Position numbers and translations under genes: made by a program. DNA of 64,000 nucleotides from Anoplopoma fimbria. Taxonomy: Eukaryota > Chordata > Actinopteri > Perciformes > Anoplopomatidae. This document shows positions 50,931 to 63,800 of the stretch, one piece after another (the first letter of the stretch is position 1; each line of letters starts with the position of its first letter). Under the pieces are notes generated by a model. The model ran no database searches. It saw nothing but the letters and a program-made list of their open reading frames with translations, and was not told where the DNA came from. The stretch covers positions 2,987,236 through 3,051,235 of the forward strand of contig NC_072450.1 of NCBI RefSeq assembly GCF_027596085.1, written 5' to 3'.

Positions 50931-51692
50931 CAACAAAAGTACTGGTTATGCTTAGGCAACAAAAGTACTTGATTATGCTTAGGCAACAAAAGTACTGGTT
51001 ATGCTTAGGCAACAAAAGTACTTGGTTATGCTTAGGCAACAAAAGTACTGGTTATGCTTAGGCAACAAAAGTACTGGTTATGCTTAGGCAACAAAAGTAC
51101 TGGTTATGCTTAGGCAACAAAAGTACTGGTTATGCTTAGGCAAACTTTCTTGGAGAGGTTGAGGCAACTAAAGCACTTATTTATGTTTAGGCAACAAAAC
51201 ACCTTGGTAGTTTTAGGCTACAAAAGTACTTGGTTATGCTTAGGCAACACAAGTTCTTGATCAGGTTTAGGCTTCAAAAGTACCTTGTTAGGTTTAAGCA
51301 ACTAAAGTACTTGGATATGTCGAGGCAACTAAAGTACTCGGTTAGGTTTAGGAAACAAAAGTACTTGGTTCAGTTTAGGAAACTAGAGTACTTGGTTAGG
51401 TAAAGAAAACAAAATAACTTTATTTTGTTTAAGAAACTAGAGTACTTGGTTAAGAGTAGGAAACAAAGTACTTGGTGAGGTTAAGGCAACTAAAGTACTT
51501 TGTTATGCTTATAGGCAACAAAAGTACTTGGTGAGATTTAGCAACTAATGTTATGTTTAGCCAACTAAAGTACTTGGGTAGGAGTAGGCAACAATAAACT
51601 TGGTTAGAAGTAGGCTTTAAAAGTACTTTGTTAGGTTTAGGCAATAAACATAGTCAGTGAGGTTTAGGCAACAGAAGTACTTGGTTCACATT
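50931..51692. repeat. 26-bp minisatellite in tnnt3 intron 1
   Basis: The unit CAACAAAAGTACTGGTTATG plus CTTAGG is repeated about eight times almost perfectly up to 51141. It then continues to about 51692 as increasingly diverged units. Confidence 0.93.
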
Positions 51693-52089
51693 TTTTTTGG
51701 ACCCATCCATCAACCAACCTTTTTTTTACTTAAATCACAGCATATCCCTAAAAACTTATTTCACAATGCAAGTTTGTTTTATGCCAAATTTTGTTTTATG
51801 CCAAACTGGCTTGATTTGCGTTGAACTTTGACCTCTCTCCTGGATTCAACACCAGCTTTGCAGTCCATAAAGAAACGCCAGAACTCCAGTCCTATATTAG
51901 GGGAATACCGTTCTAATCCACCCGAGGTGTTGCTGAATGATTGAAGCATCATTTCCAAGTCCAAAAGAGGGATGAGGAAAAGCTCTGTTGGAGACAATGT
52001 GGTTGGATTTCTTCTCTCTGTGTATTCTATACTTCATATTTGATATATATACATTTATATTTATGTATATATATATATATAAAGTGTCT

Positions 52090-52380
52090 TTGGATGACTC
52101 CTTCACACTTAGCGGTGAGCACAGCTGCAGGGTTCTCGGAGGATTATCTCTGGATCGTATTTCTACCCATCAGCTGAGGAACTTTGTCCAAATAGCTGCT
52201 TTAATCCCTCGGCTCGAGTCCGGCGGGAGGATCCTCGGCGCAGGAACAGCCAATCAGCATCCGCCTCGTGACAAAACCAGCTCTTTCATCGACTTACAGC
52301 TGACAGCGGCCTCACCTCCGCGTGTCCGCCGTCCGCTCAGTACATACCGACACTTCAGCACTCCGTATATTTAGTGGACG
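52090..52380. promoter_or_regulatory. Candidate muscle enhancer or alternative promoter in tnnt3 intron 1
   Basis: A GC-rich unique block in AT-rich intron DNA contains three CAGCTG E-boxes (52122-52127, 52171-52176, 52297-52302) and a CCAAT box (52250-52254). CAGCTG is the preferred site of myogenic bHLH factors, and myod is encoded about 20 kb away. The role is inferred from these motifs. Confidence 0.4.
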
Positions 52381-53709
52381 ATCACTTCACTTCTTCAGTA
52401 TGAGAACAACGAAATACTGCGAAGAGTCTTTCTGAAATTAAAACCTCTGAAGTGCTGAAACCAGAAGATGTGACATCACTGAGGAGAATCACATCCAGAG
52501 CAGATTTAGATTGAGAAATGCCAAGATGAATTTATAGACCTGGTGAAGGATGTTTGTACTACATCTGACAGCAAACTTATGTATCACTATCCCAAAACCT
52601 GAAGAGATGCCGGCCTTGTTCTCAGGTCCATCATGATGGCTATGTGGGGGTTTTAAAGTGCAAAGTTCAACAAACCGACAAGAGGTTACAGGAGGCGAAT
52701 CTTTCAGGTTCTGTTATATAAATTGTAGAAAAGACAAAAAAACAAAAGACATGCCGGATTCTGAAGGAGAGGCTGAATTTAGACTATAAACTGGACGATT
52801 AAACCGCTCATCTATGAACGTGCATGTGCAGATATTCACATGTTGATAGGTACGGGAAGAATTCCACATTTGCACAAACAGAAAGACGAAAAGAAACCCC
52901 AGTTTTCCATTAAAACAATGTCATAAATATAACATCTCAGGCACTTAAAGAAATCTGCATAAGTGAGCAAATATCACTTTGTGTCGCTGTGATTTTGGTG
53001 GCGTGTATGTCCGCACATCTTTGAGCCTCTCTAAAATACCAGCATGGTACACCCAGGAATTATCTCACAGTCACATCCAAGGCAAACAAATATTTGGAAG
53101 TAGATGTAAGTGCAACTGGACCAAAATCTATTTAAGATTAAAAGAAAGTCATTCTGGCTCGTGCAGGTAAAAGCCACCAAAAAAAGTAAAATCCATTTAT
53201 AGCTGCGATTGACAGCTTCACAGCTAAACGCCTCAACATCGCATAAAGGGAAAGGTGCAAACTGCTCTAATGTCACAGAACGTTTGGCAGTAAATTACAC
53301 CCCTTTGATTAGTTAACGTTTTACTCCTTCGTTTTCATTTTTTTTAAAAAGAGGCACATAAACACGTGATTCTATTTCATAAAGTGACATTTTTATGAAC
53401 CTGTTAAATCAATCTGGACTCAGGAAACTGGACTCCTGCCCATCGAGGCCGACTGTTTACCACCCCGAACATAAACTACACATGTTCGACATGCAGCAGA
53501 ACATGTCCACGTCTATTTCAAACCCTCCTGAGGTTACGGCCCCGAGAGACCACGGCGATACGAGTTTTCTCTTACAACACCTGAGTCTCTTTTTGTCCAC
53601 AAAGCAATAAAAACAACCAACTGATTTTGGGTAAAAAAAAAAAGGAGAAAACACAAAGTGAGAAACATGTGGTTTAGAAAGTGACAGCTTGGGTCAGTGG
53701 TGGTCTTAC

Positions 53710-53775
53710 CTCAGAGAGGAAGAGAAGCTCCTCGGACGATGGAGATGAAGGTCTGTCAGAATCTGCAGGGCTCCG
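53710..53775 (-). other. tnnt3: tnnt3 noncoding exon 1 (5' UTR)
   Basis: On the minus strand a block ending CTTCCTCTCTGAG is followed by a good donor GTAAGACC (GT at 53709-53708). Exon 2 starts at 49418 with acceptor CCCTCAG and holds the ATG. Vertebrate troponin T genes have such an untranslated first exon. The upstream border is estimated from the TATA-like box. Confidence 0.6.
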
Positions 53776-53795
53776 CTCAGAGAATAAGTCCTTGT

Positions 53796-53832
53796 GTTAT
53801 AGTGATACTTGAGCTCATCAGGCCCTTATTGG
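53796..53832 (-). promoter_or_regulatory. tnnt3: tnnt3 core promoter (TATA-like and CCAAT)
   Basis: Read on the minus strand, CCAAT (53832-53828) is followed about 27 bases later by CACTATAAC (TATAAC at 53801-53796), and then by the presumed first exon. Order and spacing suit a TATA-driven muscle promoter. Confidence 0.5.
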
Positions 53833-54665
53833 CTGTGGGATGAGAGTGAGGTGTGTGTGTGTGTGTGTGTATATGTTAATGTGTGGAAGAGATAAGGGCG
53901 GGGGGGGGTTGGCGGGGGGAGGCAGGCATGACCCTGGAGAAGGAGATGGGTGAAATACTGTGGATGGAAGAGGAAGGCTCAGGTTTTGGAAAGGAGCAGC
54001 TGAGAAGCTTCTGTTGCTAAATTTGTGGTGATGGAAGGCTGAGAGGGGGGGGTTACGCATCAGCTTGGCATCCAGACAATGGAGGGAAAGTGTGCGTGTG
54101 TGTGCGTGTGCGTGCTTGTGTGTGTGTGTCAGACACTTCATCAAGCAGTCGGTCAATCGGTCAGCGCACAGTAACAGAGTAATTGAATAATAATAGAACT
54201 GGGACAGTAAACAGGATGCTCACTCTCTATCAGTCAACTGGAATGTGACTCCTGGAACAATGGAAGTAAACACCGTAAAATATGATATTTATATATATAT
54301 AGATACACTTTTTTCCCCAGAGAAACCTGTGGTAACTTGTTAATTGTGGCTTCACATTAAAGCCCATGTATTCATTTAATACACAAACAACTTAGAAAAG
54401 CATTTATAGAAGTCCAAATATGAAGACTTTTGATGTAGATTTTTTTATTCACTACCAGATGGGTCTTGTGTCCAGTCAGGTCAGTTGGCAGTTTAGTCTC
54501 AATGAGAGGCCCATGTAGAACTAATTCACCCTCATTTGAACGTTAGTTACCTAACTGTGTTTATTTGTGCTATATAGAGGTAACGTGACGATGTTCAAAG
54601 GGAGTCCTGGACTTGCCAAAGTATTTCTTTGAGGTGATGAAGGTAGTCAAATATTTTCCCACTGT

Positions 54666-54753
<88 letters not shown>

Positions 54754-56224
54754 TTTCAATGACATGTAGTTCATGCAGTTCACAATTACATGTATAAAAT
54801 GGATGTGTAGTTATTTATTTTTCTTCTAAACATGCAGTACCTCTTCAGTATCGGAAAACAAATGTTCCTAATATTATTTGTACTATAAATAAATCAGCTA
54901 TACAAATGATTGAGGACAAGTAATAAACTTCAACAATATTGTATTGGATATGAACTCTTCTTTTGTTGTTGTGGGGAGTTAAATGCAAAATTAGCAGATT
55001 TTATAACCCTTTGTAAATAAACAGTAGCATGCTGGTATATACTGTAAAATTACCTTAAAACCCAGTTATTCTACTATCACAAACTGTAATTCAATATGCG
55101 ATAAAATACTGTTAAACTAAATTACAGTAGCTGCACCATAAAATAACGGTAAATTACTGCTGCCAGTGTTTTACCGTTATTTAAGGGTGTAATTGTTTCA
55201 GCTGAGAGCTTTTAACAGACTATGAGGGTGAATAGACTCTTTCACAGCAGTCGTTATGATTATGTCACTGTTTTAGCTGGAGGCAAACAAAGGAAAGACT
55301 GGAAAACCACCCCGCTGTAGAGAGCTTAAGTTACACGGGAAAAAATGTCATCTTAAACTTAGATCTAATATTCATGGACTAATTTATTGCTTTTGCCATG
55401 TAAAGAAAGAAGTCAAGTATTAAATGCATTATGAGGAAACAAAGGTTGAATGTCCTGTAAACACATTCATTTGGCTGCAAAAATTTTTGAAGACCTCCTG
55501 TTTCCAAAGCATTTAAAAACGTATTGTCGGTCTGTGTAAAATCTTCGGATATGTTAATAGAGCTTTTATTAGTGAACTATTTTGTGACAGTCAAAGCTCC
55601 TGTGAGCTCTTTGTTACAAATATTCTGAGGTGCGCGGCCAAACGCGGAAATAATATAAATTTCTGGTGCATAAACTTGTAAAACTTGTAAAGCCCAGTTG
55701 CCTTGGCTTGTATCCATGAACTCTGCATGCATGGCCAAGCCGTACACCTGAATGAATGTTTATATGGCTTAGACTAGTCAGCCGGTGGCCAAGTGCTAAC
55801 TGTAGCCACGAATGAATGGAGCAGCTAAAGATGATGAAATGCAAGCTAAAGCTAACGCTACATCAAAGCTAAAAGGAGAGCGAATATCGCACCTAAAATT
55901 CTTAAGGTTGCCAGAAACACGACCCCTAATGGATGCTAATGTTGCTAATTGATTGCTAACACGCTATGTCCTGTAACAACTCTGTGAGCTGGTGGTTGGA
56001 TGGTGGTTGTTTCTCTTTCAGCTCATTTTAGAGAAGCCAAAATCGATTAATACAGATTTCAACTGTTGGTACAAAAAGGAGATTTGGATTTTAAAACATG
56101 TGCTTATTGTTTATCAAGCAGGAACTTCTTTTAATCAATACTGCAAGAGGAAGTTTAAAGTACATCCCAAACTTTAATAATATTCCTTATATATGAATCG
56201 TGAGAAGAACTGATGAGTCAGTAA
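53833..56224. other. Intergenic between tnnt3 and prr33, no gene seen
   Basis: No exon is supported. There are a short GT run near 53852-53869, G-rich stretches near 53900 and 54040, and the long CT run listed separately. A sequence fitting the MEF2 consensus (CTATAAATAA) lies at 54883-54892. Confidence 0.45.
54669..54751. repeat. (CT)n microsatellite
   Basis: An almost pure CT run of about 83 bases in the tnnt3-prr33 intergenic region. Confidence 0.97.
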
Positions 56225-56596
56225 ATGATCGTTCTGTACCATTTTTACTGCCACATCACCTTATGCTATCTTGAGTTCGGCATTTTAGTCGTCGCCATCT
56301 TGTTTTCTTGCAACCAGTGAACAGAAGTTACCATAATTGGACTGAGGAGGAGTGACGAAGAGATGCTGTATACGTCTCTGGTAGCAACAGTCAATCACAG
56401 TAAGCCCCGCCCTAAAGCATCCCCTGCTTTATGGTCTGTTTGACTCTAAATGGAGCATCATTTACTAAATGAACATCATGCTGTATTGAAGAAGACTTGA
56501 AACTAGAGATTGAGACCATAAACTCATGTTTACAATGTTTACTGAGGGAATAAATCAAGAGAGAAGTAGAGTCATTTTCTCATAGACTTCTATACA
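56225..56596 (-). mobile_element. Dispersed repeat A, copy 4
   Basis: The reverse complement matches repeat A at 2330-2625 and 27200-27755, including the core GGGCGGGGCTTACTGTGATT end and the flank CAAGATGGCGACGACTAAAA. It is non-coding. Confidence 0.7.
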
Positions 56597-57367
56597 AGGT
56601 TTCTGCCTGGTCCTGACCCAGTCTTTTGGGAATAACTGGTTTAGAGGACAGGCCACTGGATGGAATGCTGCTGCTCAACTCTGCCTCTGGTGGTCGGAGG
56701 CTTTAGTGCAACAGCACTAAGTCTGTGATCTCCAGGGCTCCAGGTCTGGTGTAGTTAATGGTGTACATGCCTTGCCTAAAGGCAAATCAGCACCTACTCC
56801 ATCATCACTGGAAGTAAAGTCTTTACGAGGTAAAGTGACACTTGATTTACAAACGACAGAAAGCCGATATTTTGTTGTATCTTCGCCATAAAAAATGGCT
56901 TTAAAGTCAATAAATAAACAGGAAGCTTGTCAAATGGTCACATATTCTACTCATGAAAAGGCAATTTCCAATCCACTTACTTATTAGATTGTAGTCAAAT
57001 AAACCTGGGAGAAAATAATTTATTTTTCTTATCACAGTTTTTGAACGACATAACAAGCCACCAATAGAGATTATTTCCACCACGCTAAAGATGTGTTTGA
57101 GGTTGTAATTGTAAACAGCACCTGGGCTGGGTTACAAAAACAATGAACCCACCATTGTTGGTGTCAGATAAAGGGCTTGTGTTCTGCTCACATACTGGCC
57201 TTCACCCTGCTGGACCACCATCTTCCCCCTCAGGTGGAGGTGTCCGCCGGCCGCCTGTAGGGGCTGCACCTCAGCCATCTCAGGTGGCCTGGAAACCCCC
57301 TTCTACCCCCCTTGCAACACACATTTACAGACACACACACACAGACACCCCACACACACAACACACA

Positions 57368-57398
<31 letters not shown>

Positions 57399-57898
57399 TG
57401 AAGGCGAACGGTTTTATTTTTGGAGTGGCCACGGTCGCGGTGGCTCGCTCCCTAAGGTTTCAGTTCACTTCAGGGTGAGTGGCCCTGTGGCACTCTGAGC
57501 CAGGATTAACAAGCAGAGAGAGCAGTTTGTCCCCCCCGACAGCCGCTCGGCCCAAAGGTAAACCAGTCAAACTCAAAGTGTGCCTGTTGATCGACGAGCT
57601 GGTGGAACTGCAGCGTGGCGCTGACCCGTCGGCTCGCGGCGCTAAACCTGCGTAGAATTTGATCGATGCATGTGGGCACGGTCTGAAATCTTAAACGCAT
57701 GATGCATATCAGACGTTGCTTTCTGTGAGAGGAAGAGCTTGCAAAAGCAGATTTTACAATGTTTCTGCACAAATTTTGCACCATGATTGATATTAGCAAA
57801 GATTAACAAACCCTGCACACCGGCCCTTTAATCCTTAGAAGTCTTTTCTTGACCTTTGTGATCCATTTTTCATTGTAATTCAATTGTTTGTTTTGCAG

Positions 57899-57940
57899 TC
57901 TGTCCATCAAAACACAAGAAGCACCTGTTTTCCCCTTCAG
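57899..57940 (+). other. prr33: Possible 5' noncoding exon of prr33
   Basis: Forty-two bases lie between a good acceptor (TTGTTTGTTTTGCAG) and a strong donor (CAG followed by GTAAGTTT). There is no ATG in it, and the next matching acceptor is at 60846, just before the prr33 coding exon. It could be an untranslated exon of that gene. Transcript data are needed to confirm it. Confidence 0.4.
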
Positions 57941-60846
57941 GTAAGTTTCATAATGCTAATAATGCATAATTGCTAATGGAGTTCTTTAAGCCGAGATAGA
58001 TTGAGGTCATGGCACAGTTTTATCACAAAGCTAATCTTATACTTTCCTCTTTTGAGCTGCTCCAGTGGAAGCCTCCCAGATATCCCACCCCAGAGCCTTA
58101 AAAGGGGGACTTCTCATGTGTCAGCTGGCCTCCTTGTCACTGTGACAGCAGGAGTCACTTTGACGACAGGGATTCATGTTAAACATTTGATTGAAACCGG
58201 CCAAACATTGTTTAGACTTCTAGTCAGCGGCAAAATATCACAGGAGGTATTTTTTAAGCTGCAGCTTCTAGACTTTAAATACTGAAAACAGATGTTAAAC
58301 TTGCAGAAAATATCACATTGGGTGTAATAATCCGGCTCCTCTCAGATCAAACTGGTGCTAACATGACATATATAAAATTTTAAAGGCGAAACACGAGGCT
58401 AAGCTCACAGTCGGCACCGCTCCGAGAGGCTTTGGGCCCTGGGATTGATTTCCAGCAGACTGGGGCCGGTGGTTTGAGTCCTTGGCAGCAGGTGCTCGGT
58501 GTCAGTTGGTCGGCGTTTGCTCTCATTTCCCCCTCGGTCTAAAATTAGTCCGGGGACCTTTTCTAGTGTCACTCCAAAGATCCAGTCCAATAGTCAGACA
58601 GAGAGAGAACAATTCAGATCATGTTGCAACGACCTGTTTGTTTTGTTCTTTTATTAGCAGCTTTATTGTTGACTTATTTATTGTTCTGTTTGTTGTTCTT
58701 GTCATTTGTTATTATTGCCATCAGCAGTTTTAATGTTGTTTTGTTTTTTATGTAATTGGCTTGTTTTTCTTTTTTTGTGTTCAAAGTTTTACTTATTTGT
58801 TGTTATAAACAGTTTAACTGTTGTTGATTTTTTTGTAGTTTTCTTGTTCTTGTGTTTTTTGTTCAATTTGTTATTTGTTGGTATTATTGTCATTAACCAC
58901 TTAATTGTTGATTTGTTTCTTGTAATTTGCGTATTTTTTGTTATTGTCTGATTTATTGTCATTTGTTATTATTGTCATTAGCAGTTTTAATTGTTGTTTT
59001 TTGTAATTTGCTTTTTTGACGTAAATTTTTTGTTAACTGTTCGACTTGCTGTTTTTTGTTATCATTGTAATTAGTAGTATTGTTGTTTTTTTTGGTTGTA
59101 GTTTGCCTGTTTTTTGTTTTTGTTCCCTTTTTTGCTTTGGATTTTAGTTTAATATTTGCTTTTGCATTGTGATTTTTTTTTGTCTTTTTGTACGGATCGC
59201 AGAAAGAGTATACTTTCTATATTGGTAGTGACTAATGAAGATTCTTATTAAATGAATAATAAAAAAACATATATAAAGTGAACAAAACCAGTTTTAAAAT
59301 GCCATTCACATTTGAATATAAATTACCGTTTGTATAAGCTTTAATACATTATGCATGTCAAAATTCAGCTCAAACTGGAAAACTAATCATATCTTTCTGT
59401 ATCATAATCCTGGGAGCAGGAGAAGCATGTTACTTTTATTGTCAGTTAATTATGCTTCTGACCTTTGACCTCTTTCTTATTGTTTTACTTGTTATGCTAA
59501 TGGTGGTGAATTGGGTCCCAATTAACTGCTTCTCATGTTTAAAGATACCTTTCTTATGAACATAAGCTAAATGCTGCGACCCCTCCTCCTCATGAACCTC
59601 GTCAACCTCCTGTAGGTGTCAATCATCCGCCTTTGGGTTTACTTTTATTTCCTGCAGAGGTCATTTTTAAATCCGACTGTCTCCTTGAGAGACTATTTTC
59701 ATAAGTAGTTTGTCATCGTTTCAAAGCAGCCTTGCCATAAGCAACAGCTTTACATGCCTTTCTATTTCCATTAGTGACGCTTCTTGTAGCCATGCAGCAT
59801 CTTCAGGACCCAATTAAGAGTTTTGAAACCTGCTAATGAGCCCGTTGTCACGAGAGCTCATAGTTTTCTAAACCCAGCTGCAGACTGGTTAAATCAGTAC
59901 AGTGTGGAAACAGCTGAGTGCACTTTACTGGGAACACAGGAGGAGCAATGATAAGATCGCCTACACAGTAAATGACAAAAAAGGCAAACAGACAAACTCT
60001 CTAAAAACTGAAGTATTGAGGAATGGAACATCAGGAATGTGTTTAATTGAAGTTATTTCATCGTAAGAAAAGATTTACTACTGTTGAGATTATCATTCAC
60101 AAGATAAAAAGAATACCTGCAAACAGAAAGAAAGACTTACAATTTGCTTCATTACCTTTTGTAAAATGAAATGTTTCACAACAGGATTTAAGTACATTTT
60201 CAACATAAAGCTTGAAATACAGATAATGATGCAGTAATAGTGGCTAAAGTTTGTGCAGTATCAAAGTTTTCATAACCCCAAATTCTTCAAAGTCCAGCAT
60301 GTGTTTTACAAATCTTCGTAGAACTGTCCAGCTGAAAAGGAGGAAAAACAACTTATTGTATACTTATATGACCAGAATCAAATATCTTTTATATCCATAA
60401 CAAAATAAACAACCTCTTAATTATTTGGCCAACTGCTGAGATGGCTGGCATTATAAAAGTACTCTCTGTCCCGACTCACCACACACCACGTTTCCAACAA
60501 CTGCCTAGTGATAGAGAACATCACACCATGCAACCAAATATCTGCTCCAATGTCTTAATAATCACATTTTTAGGCTGTAAAAGCAAATGCCATAACAGCA
60601 ATGTGATGTGTAACCTCCTCATGAAACATTTTGTTGGATCTTGGCTCAGTTTTTGTCTTTTGGGGGAAAATTTGACTACAAATGATATTAGAAGCATTTG
60701 TTGTTTGTCAAGATGAACCCAGCTTTTACATGACAGGCCTCTTTTGATGAATAATTTCACTGTTTTGTGTCTGCTTTGCTGTTATTATATAAGTAGATTT
60801 TTGGCTGAAGATAAATAGACTGATGCATGTCTCGTCTGTCTTGCAG
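57941..60846. other. Presumed prr33 intron, no other gene seen
   Basis: Between the possible 5' exon and the coding exon there is AT-rich DNA with a degenerate T-rich tandem repeat at about 58640-59200. No further exon is supported. Confidence 0.4.
58640..59200. repeat. Degenerate T-rich tandem repeat, unit about 100 bp
   Basis: The phrase TTATTATTGTCATTAGCAGT, followed by TTTAATTGTTG and TTTTTGTAATTTGC, recurs about five times with strong divergence. Confidence 0.6.
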
Positions 60847-60856
60847 GAGTCTGAAA

Positions 60857-63800
60857 ATGCTGATGGAAGTCAGCTACAGTAACGGGCTGGAGCCTGACCT
60901 TTCCCAGCAGTATCCTCCACCCTTACTGCCAAAACCAGGCAAAGACAACGCAAGGCTTCAGAAACTCAAGAAGAAGAGAGGCAAGAAAAAAGGCAGCCTC
61001 TCTCAGACGCCCGTCCCCTTCCGCTCCTGTTTGTCGCCCGTCAACGAGGCCAGCACAGACCTCGAGCACAGCGACCAGTCCAGCCCGCCAAGGACACCGG
61101 ATTCGGTCTACACTGAGGACCCTTCGGTGTCCAGTTTCCCCTTTGAATCCCTCTACGATCACTCTGCATCTGCATTCCCTCATCCTCGGAGCAGCCCCTA
61201 CGGCCAAACTGGCAGCTCCCCCCCCCAGTCCTACATAGCTCAGACCAGGACTTCTGAAGAGCAGGTGGCTCCACTGTATGAGTGCTCCTCTTTTTTATTC
61301 GATGACGTGATGCCACCTTCGGTTTCACCATCCCCATCACCACCTGAGCGGCTTCCAGCGCTGACATTTCCCTCTGCTTTCAATTTAAACATGACACCAA
61401 ATTCTCATCGGTCAGTCACAACAGTCGCTGTGTCGCAATCCGGCACTAAAATATCAACTCACAGCTTGACCCTATCCCCAGCCGGCCCCAACTGTTGCCC
61501 GGGAACGGCACCTTCTCAGGTTGCAAACTTACCTCCCCTTCCAGCGCTGCTGTCAGTTCCAAACACTCAGACACAACCTTTTGTTCCCAGCCAGAGGGAG
61601 ACAAACGGCAGTTCAATGGTGAACTCTCAGAGCCAGACGTCTTCCTGGACAGCCAGACCTACCAGTAACGCCAACTTTGTTCCAAGCCAGATGTCCCCTG
61701 AGATAACCGCCTCAAAAATATCCCTTGTTGAAGCAGTTAAAGAGACAAAACCTGACGCCCTACAAAGCAGGATTTATACATCAAAGGCAACGTTTTATGA
61801 GATCTCTAAACCTCAGTCCATCCAGGACCTCACAGCGATAAACCCAACCTACAAGGGAGCATCGTTTTCTGACGTATACAGAAAGAAAACAGCAGTGTCA
61901 GTGTTGAAACATGATCATAAACAGAATGCGTCCATGTCCCAATATGGAAGACCCAAGACTCCCTCTTCTACACCAACTCGAGTGTCCACGCCCTTTATTG
62001 AAATATCCAAACCTAACCCACTTTTATTTGCTGCTTTCAAGTCCCCCAAGATCTAGAAGCTTCTGAAATTCCCAACGAAGCTCCAAGACAGAAATCAGCG
62101 ATTCAAACCAGGCGTATAAGTAAACCTTCAGCTGCCCCAGAAGAGCTGAAGCCGACTGATGTTGATCACATTACTGCTATCAAACAAGTCAGCAATTGTG
62201 AAAAGATAGAGACACAGAGTACAATTAATCTAAGCTTTGCCAAAACTGATCTGTACCCCGGAGAGAGTCTGTCTGCACTGGACTCTGCTGTGGTTGAACC
62301 AACACCAATAGAACCAGTCATCCCAAAACTACAAACAAACCAAGATTCTGAAAATGAAGCTTCTACTTTGCCAAAAGTCCCATCATTTTTTTTTACTGTA
62401 CCAAGGACTTCAATTCTCAACCTTACGCCAGTGATTTCAATGCAAGCACCACCAAGTCCAAGCCCCCTGTCGTCCAATTATCGTCCTCCTGTGGGCGATG
62501 CACGCAAGTCTTTGTCGTCACTATTGGAGAATCAAATGTCATTAGGGACCTCAAAGCCCAAATCACGATCGACGTATTATGGGCTTACTCCATCTGAGTA
62601 TGCTGCCTACGGAGGGATTAGGACTAAAGCATCCCATCACAGCCCTGCAACCCCCAGGGTGAATGAAACCTCTTCAAACAAAACACAGTCAGAGGTAGCT
62701 GTAAATGAATCACATGGGTCAAAGTCTGATTCGACAAAACAACTCAATGGACATCAAGATCTTCTGTCTTCAGTGGAGGTTTCTACTGCTAACATTTTAC
62801 AACCTCCAAGGGATTGTGAGCTTCCAGCTGAGCGGATCGTCACACATAGCAAAGATGTGTTTGAGGAAACTCAGTCTGCAGCTCAAAGCACTGGAATACA
62901 ATCACTTAAAACATCTAGCGTGGACACAATCAAACCTGAGCTTCACTTTGGCTTGACACAGAACACAATGCAACAATCCACAAGTGATGTATCCACACCA
63001 AAAGCCTCATACTCTGAGGATCCAATACCAATGTCTAAAGCAGGTGAGGTAAACACACAAAGGGTGGCACTATTTTCTATAGAGGCAACGCTAAAAACGA
63101 CTCCATGCCTGACTGATAGCAATGGTCTGTCGAGTTCTTCCAAACCTTTAGTGAAAGTAGAACCAAATCTCGAAGCACAGCGTAGTTTAAAAGGGATAGA
63201 GAAAGATGGTAATCTTGAGAAAAACCATACAAAAGGTGAATCCAATGTCACAAATGCAAAACAACAGTCAGGACAAATAGAGATATCTCAGGCCCAGTCT
63301 TTCCAAACACCCGGTGGAGTCAGTCCATCAACAGCCAATGGTCTCAATGTCCAACTCAATGCCAAGCCTGTCAAAGACCTAGCTGACCGTAAAAACCAGG
63401 TTGTCCAATCTCCTGCTGCAGATTTAGAGCCCAAATTCTCAAGAAATGCCAGAATAAATTATGCATTAATCTTAGGAAGACAACAACAAGCCACCAAATT
63501 GGTTTCAGAAACACTATCGCCCAGTAAAGTTGCTGTTGAAGCAGTTTTATATAAACAAAGTGAAGAAGTTAACCAGCAAATCAAAGCAGGGAGTAGGCTA
63601 CCTGTACTCAATCAAACAACCATGGGGAACATTTTGCCTCCTGTGGCTCTTAATACAAAACTTACACTTGGCAAAACAAACACAGAGCCCCAATTATCAA
63701 ATATATCCTCCAAGGAATCAATTATCGCTAACACAGGACCAGTTTTGCAACATAAGCCTGTCACAGCATCAGTGTGTTCTGCACACTATAGTCTCAGCAC

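Noticed and set aside
50931..51141. CRISPR-like regular repeat
   Set aside because: The 26-bp units are contiguous without unique spacers, and this is vertebrate intron DNA.
57143..57478. 111-residue plus-strand frame before prr33
   Set aside because: Proline-rich only by local composition and running into CA repeats; no homology or clear exon borders.
62036..62056. Programmed -1 ribosomal frameshift in prr33
   Set aside because: The zero-frame codons before the switch (AAG TCC CCC) do not make a standard slippery heptamer, and no such event is known to me in this family. A missing base is simpler.
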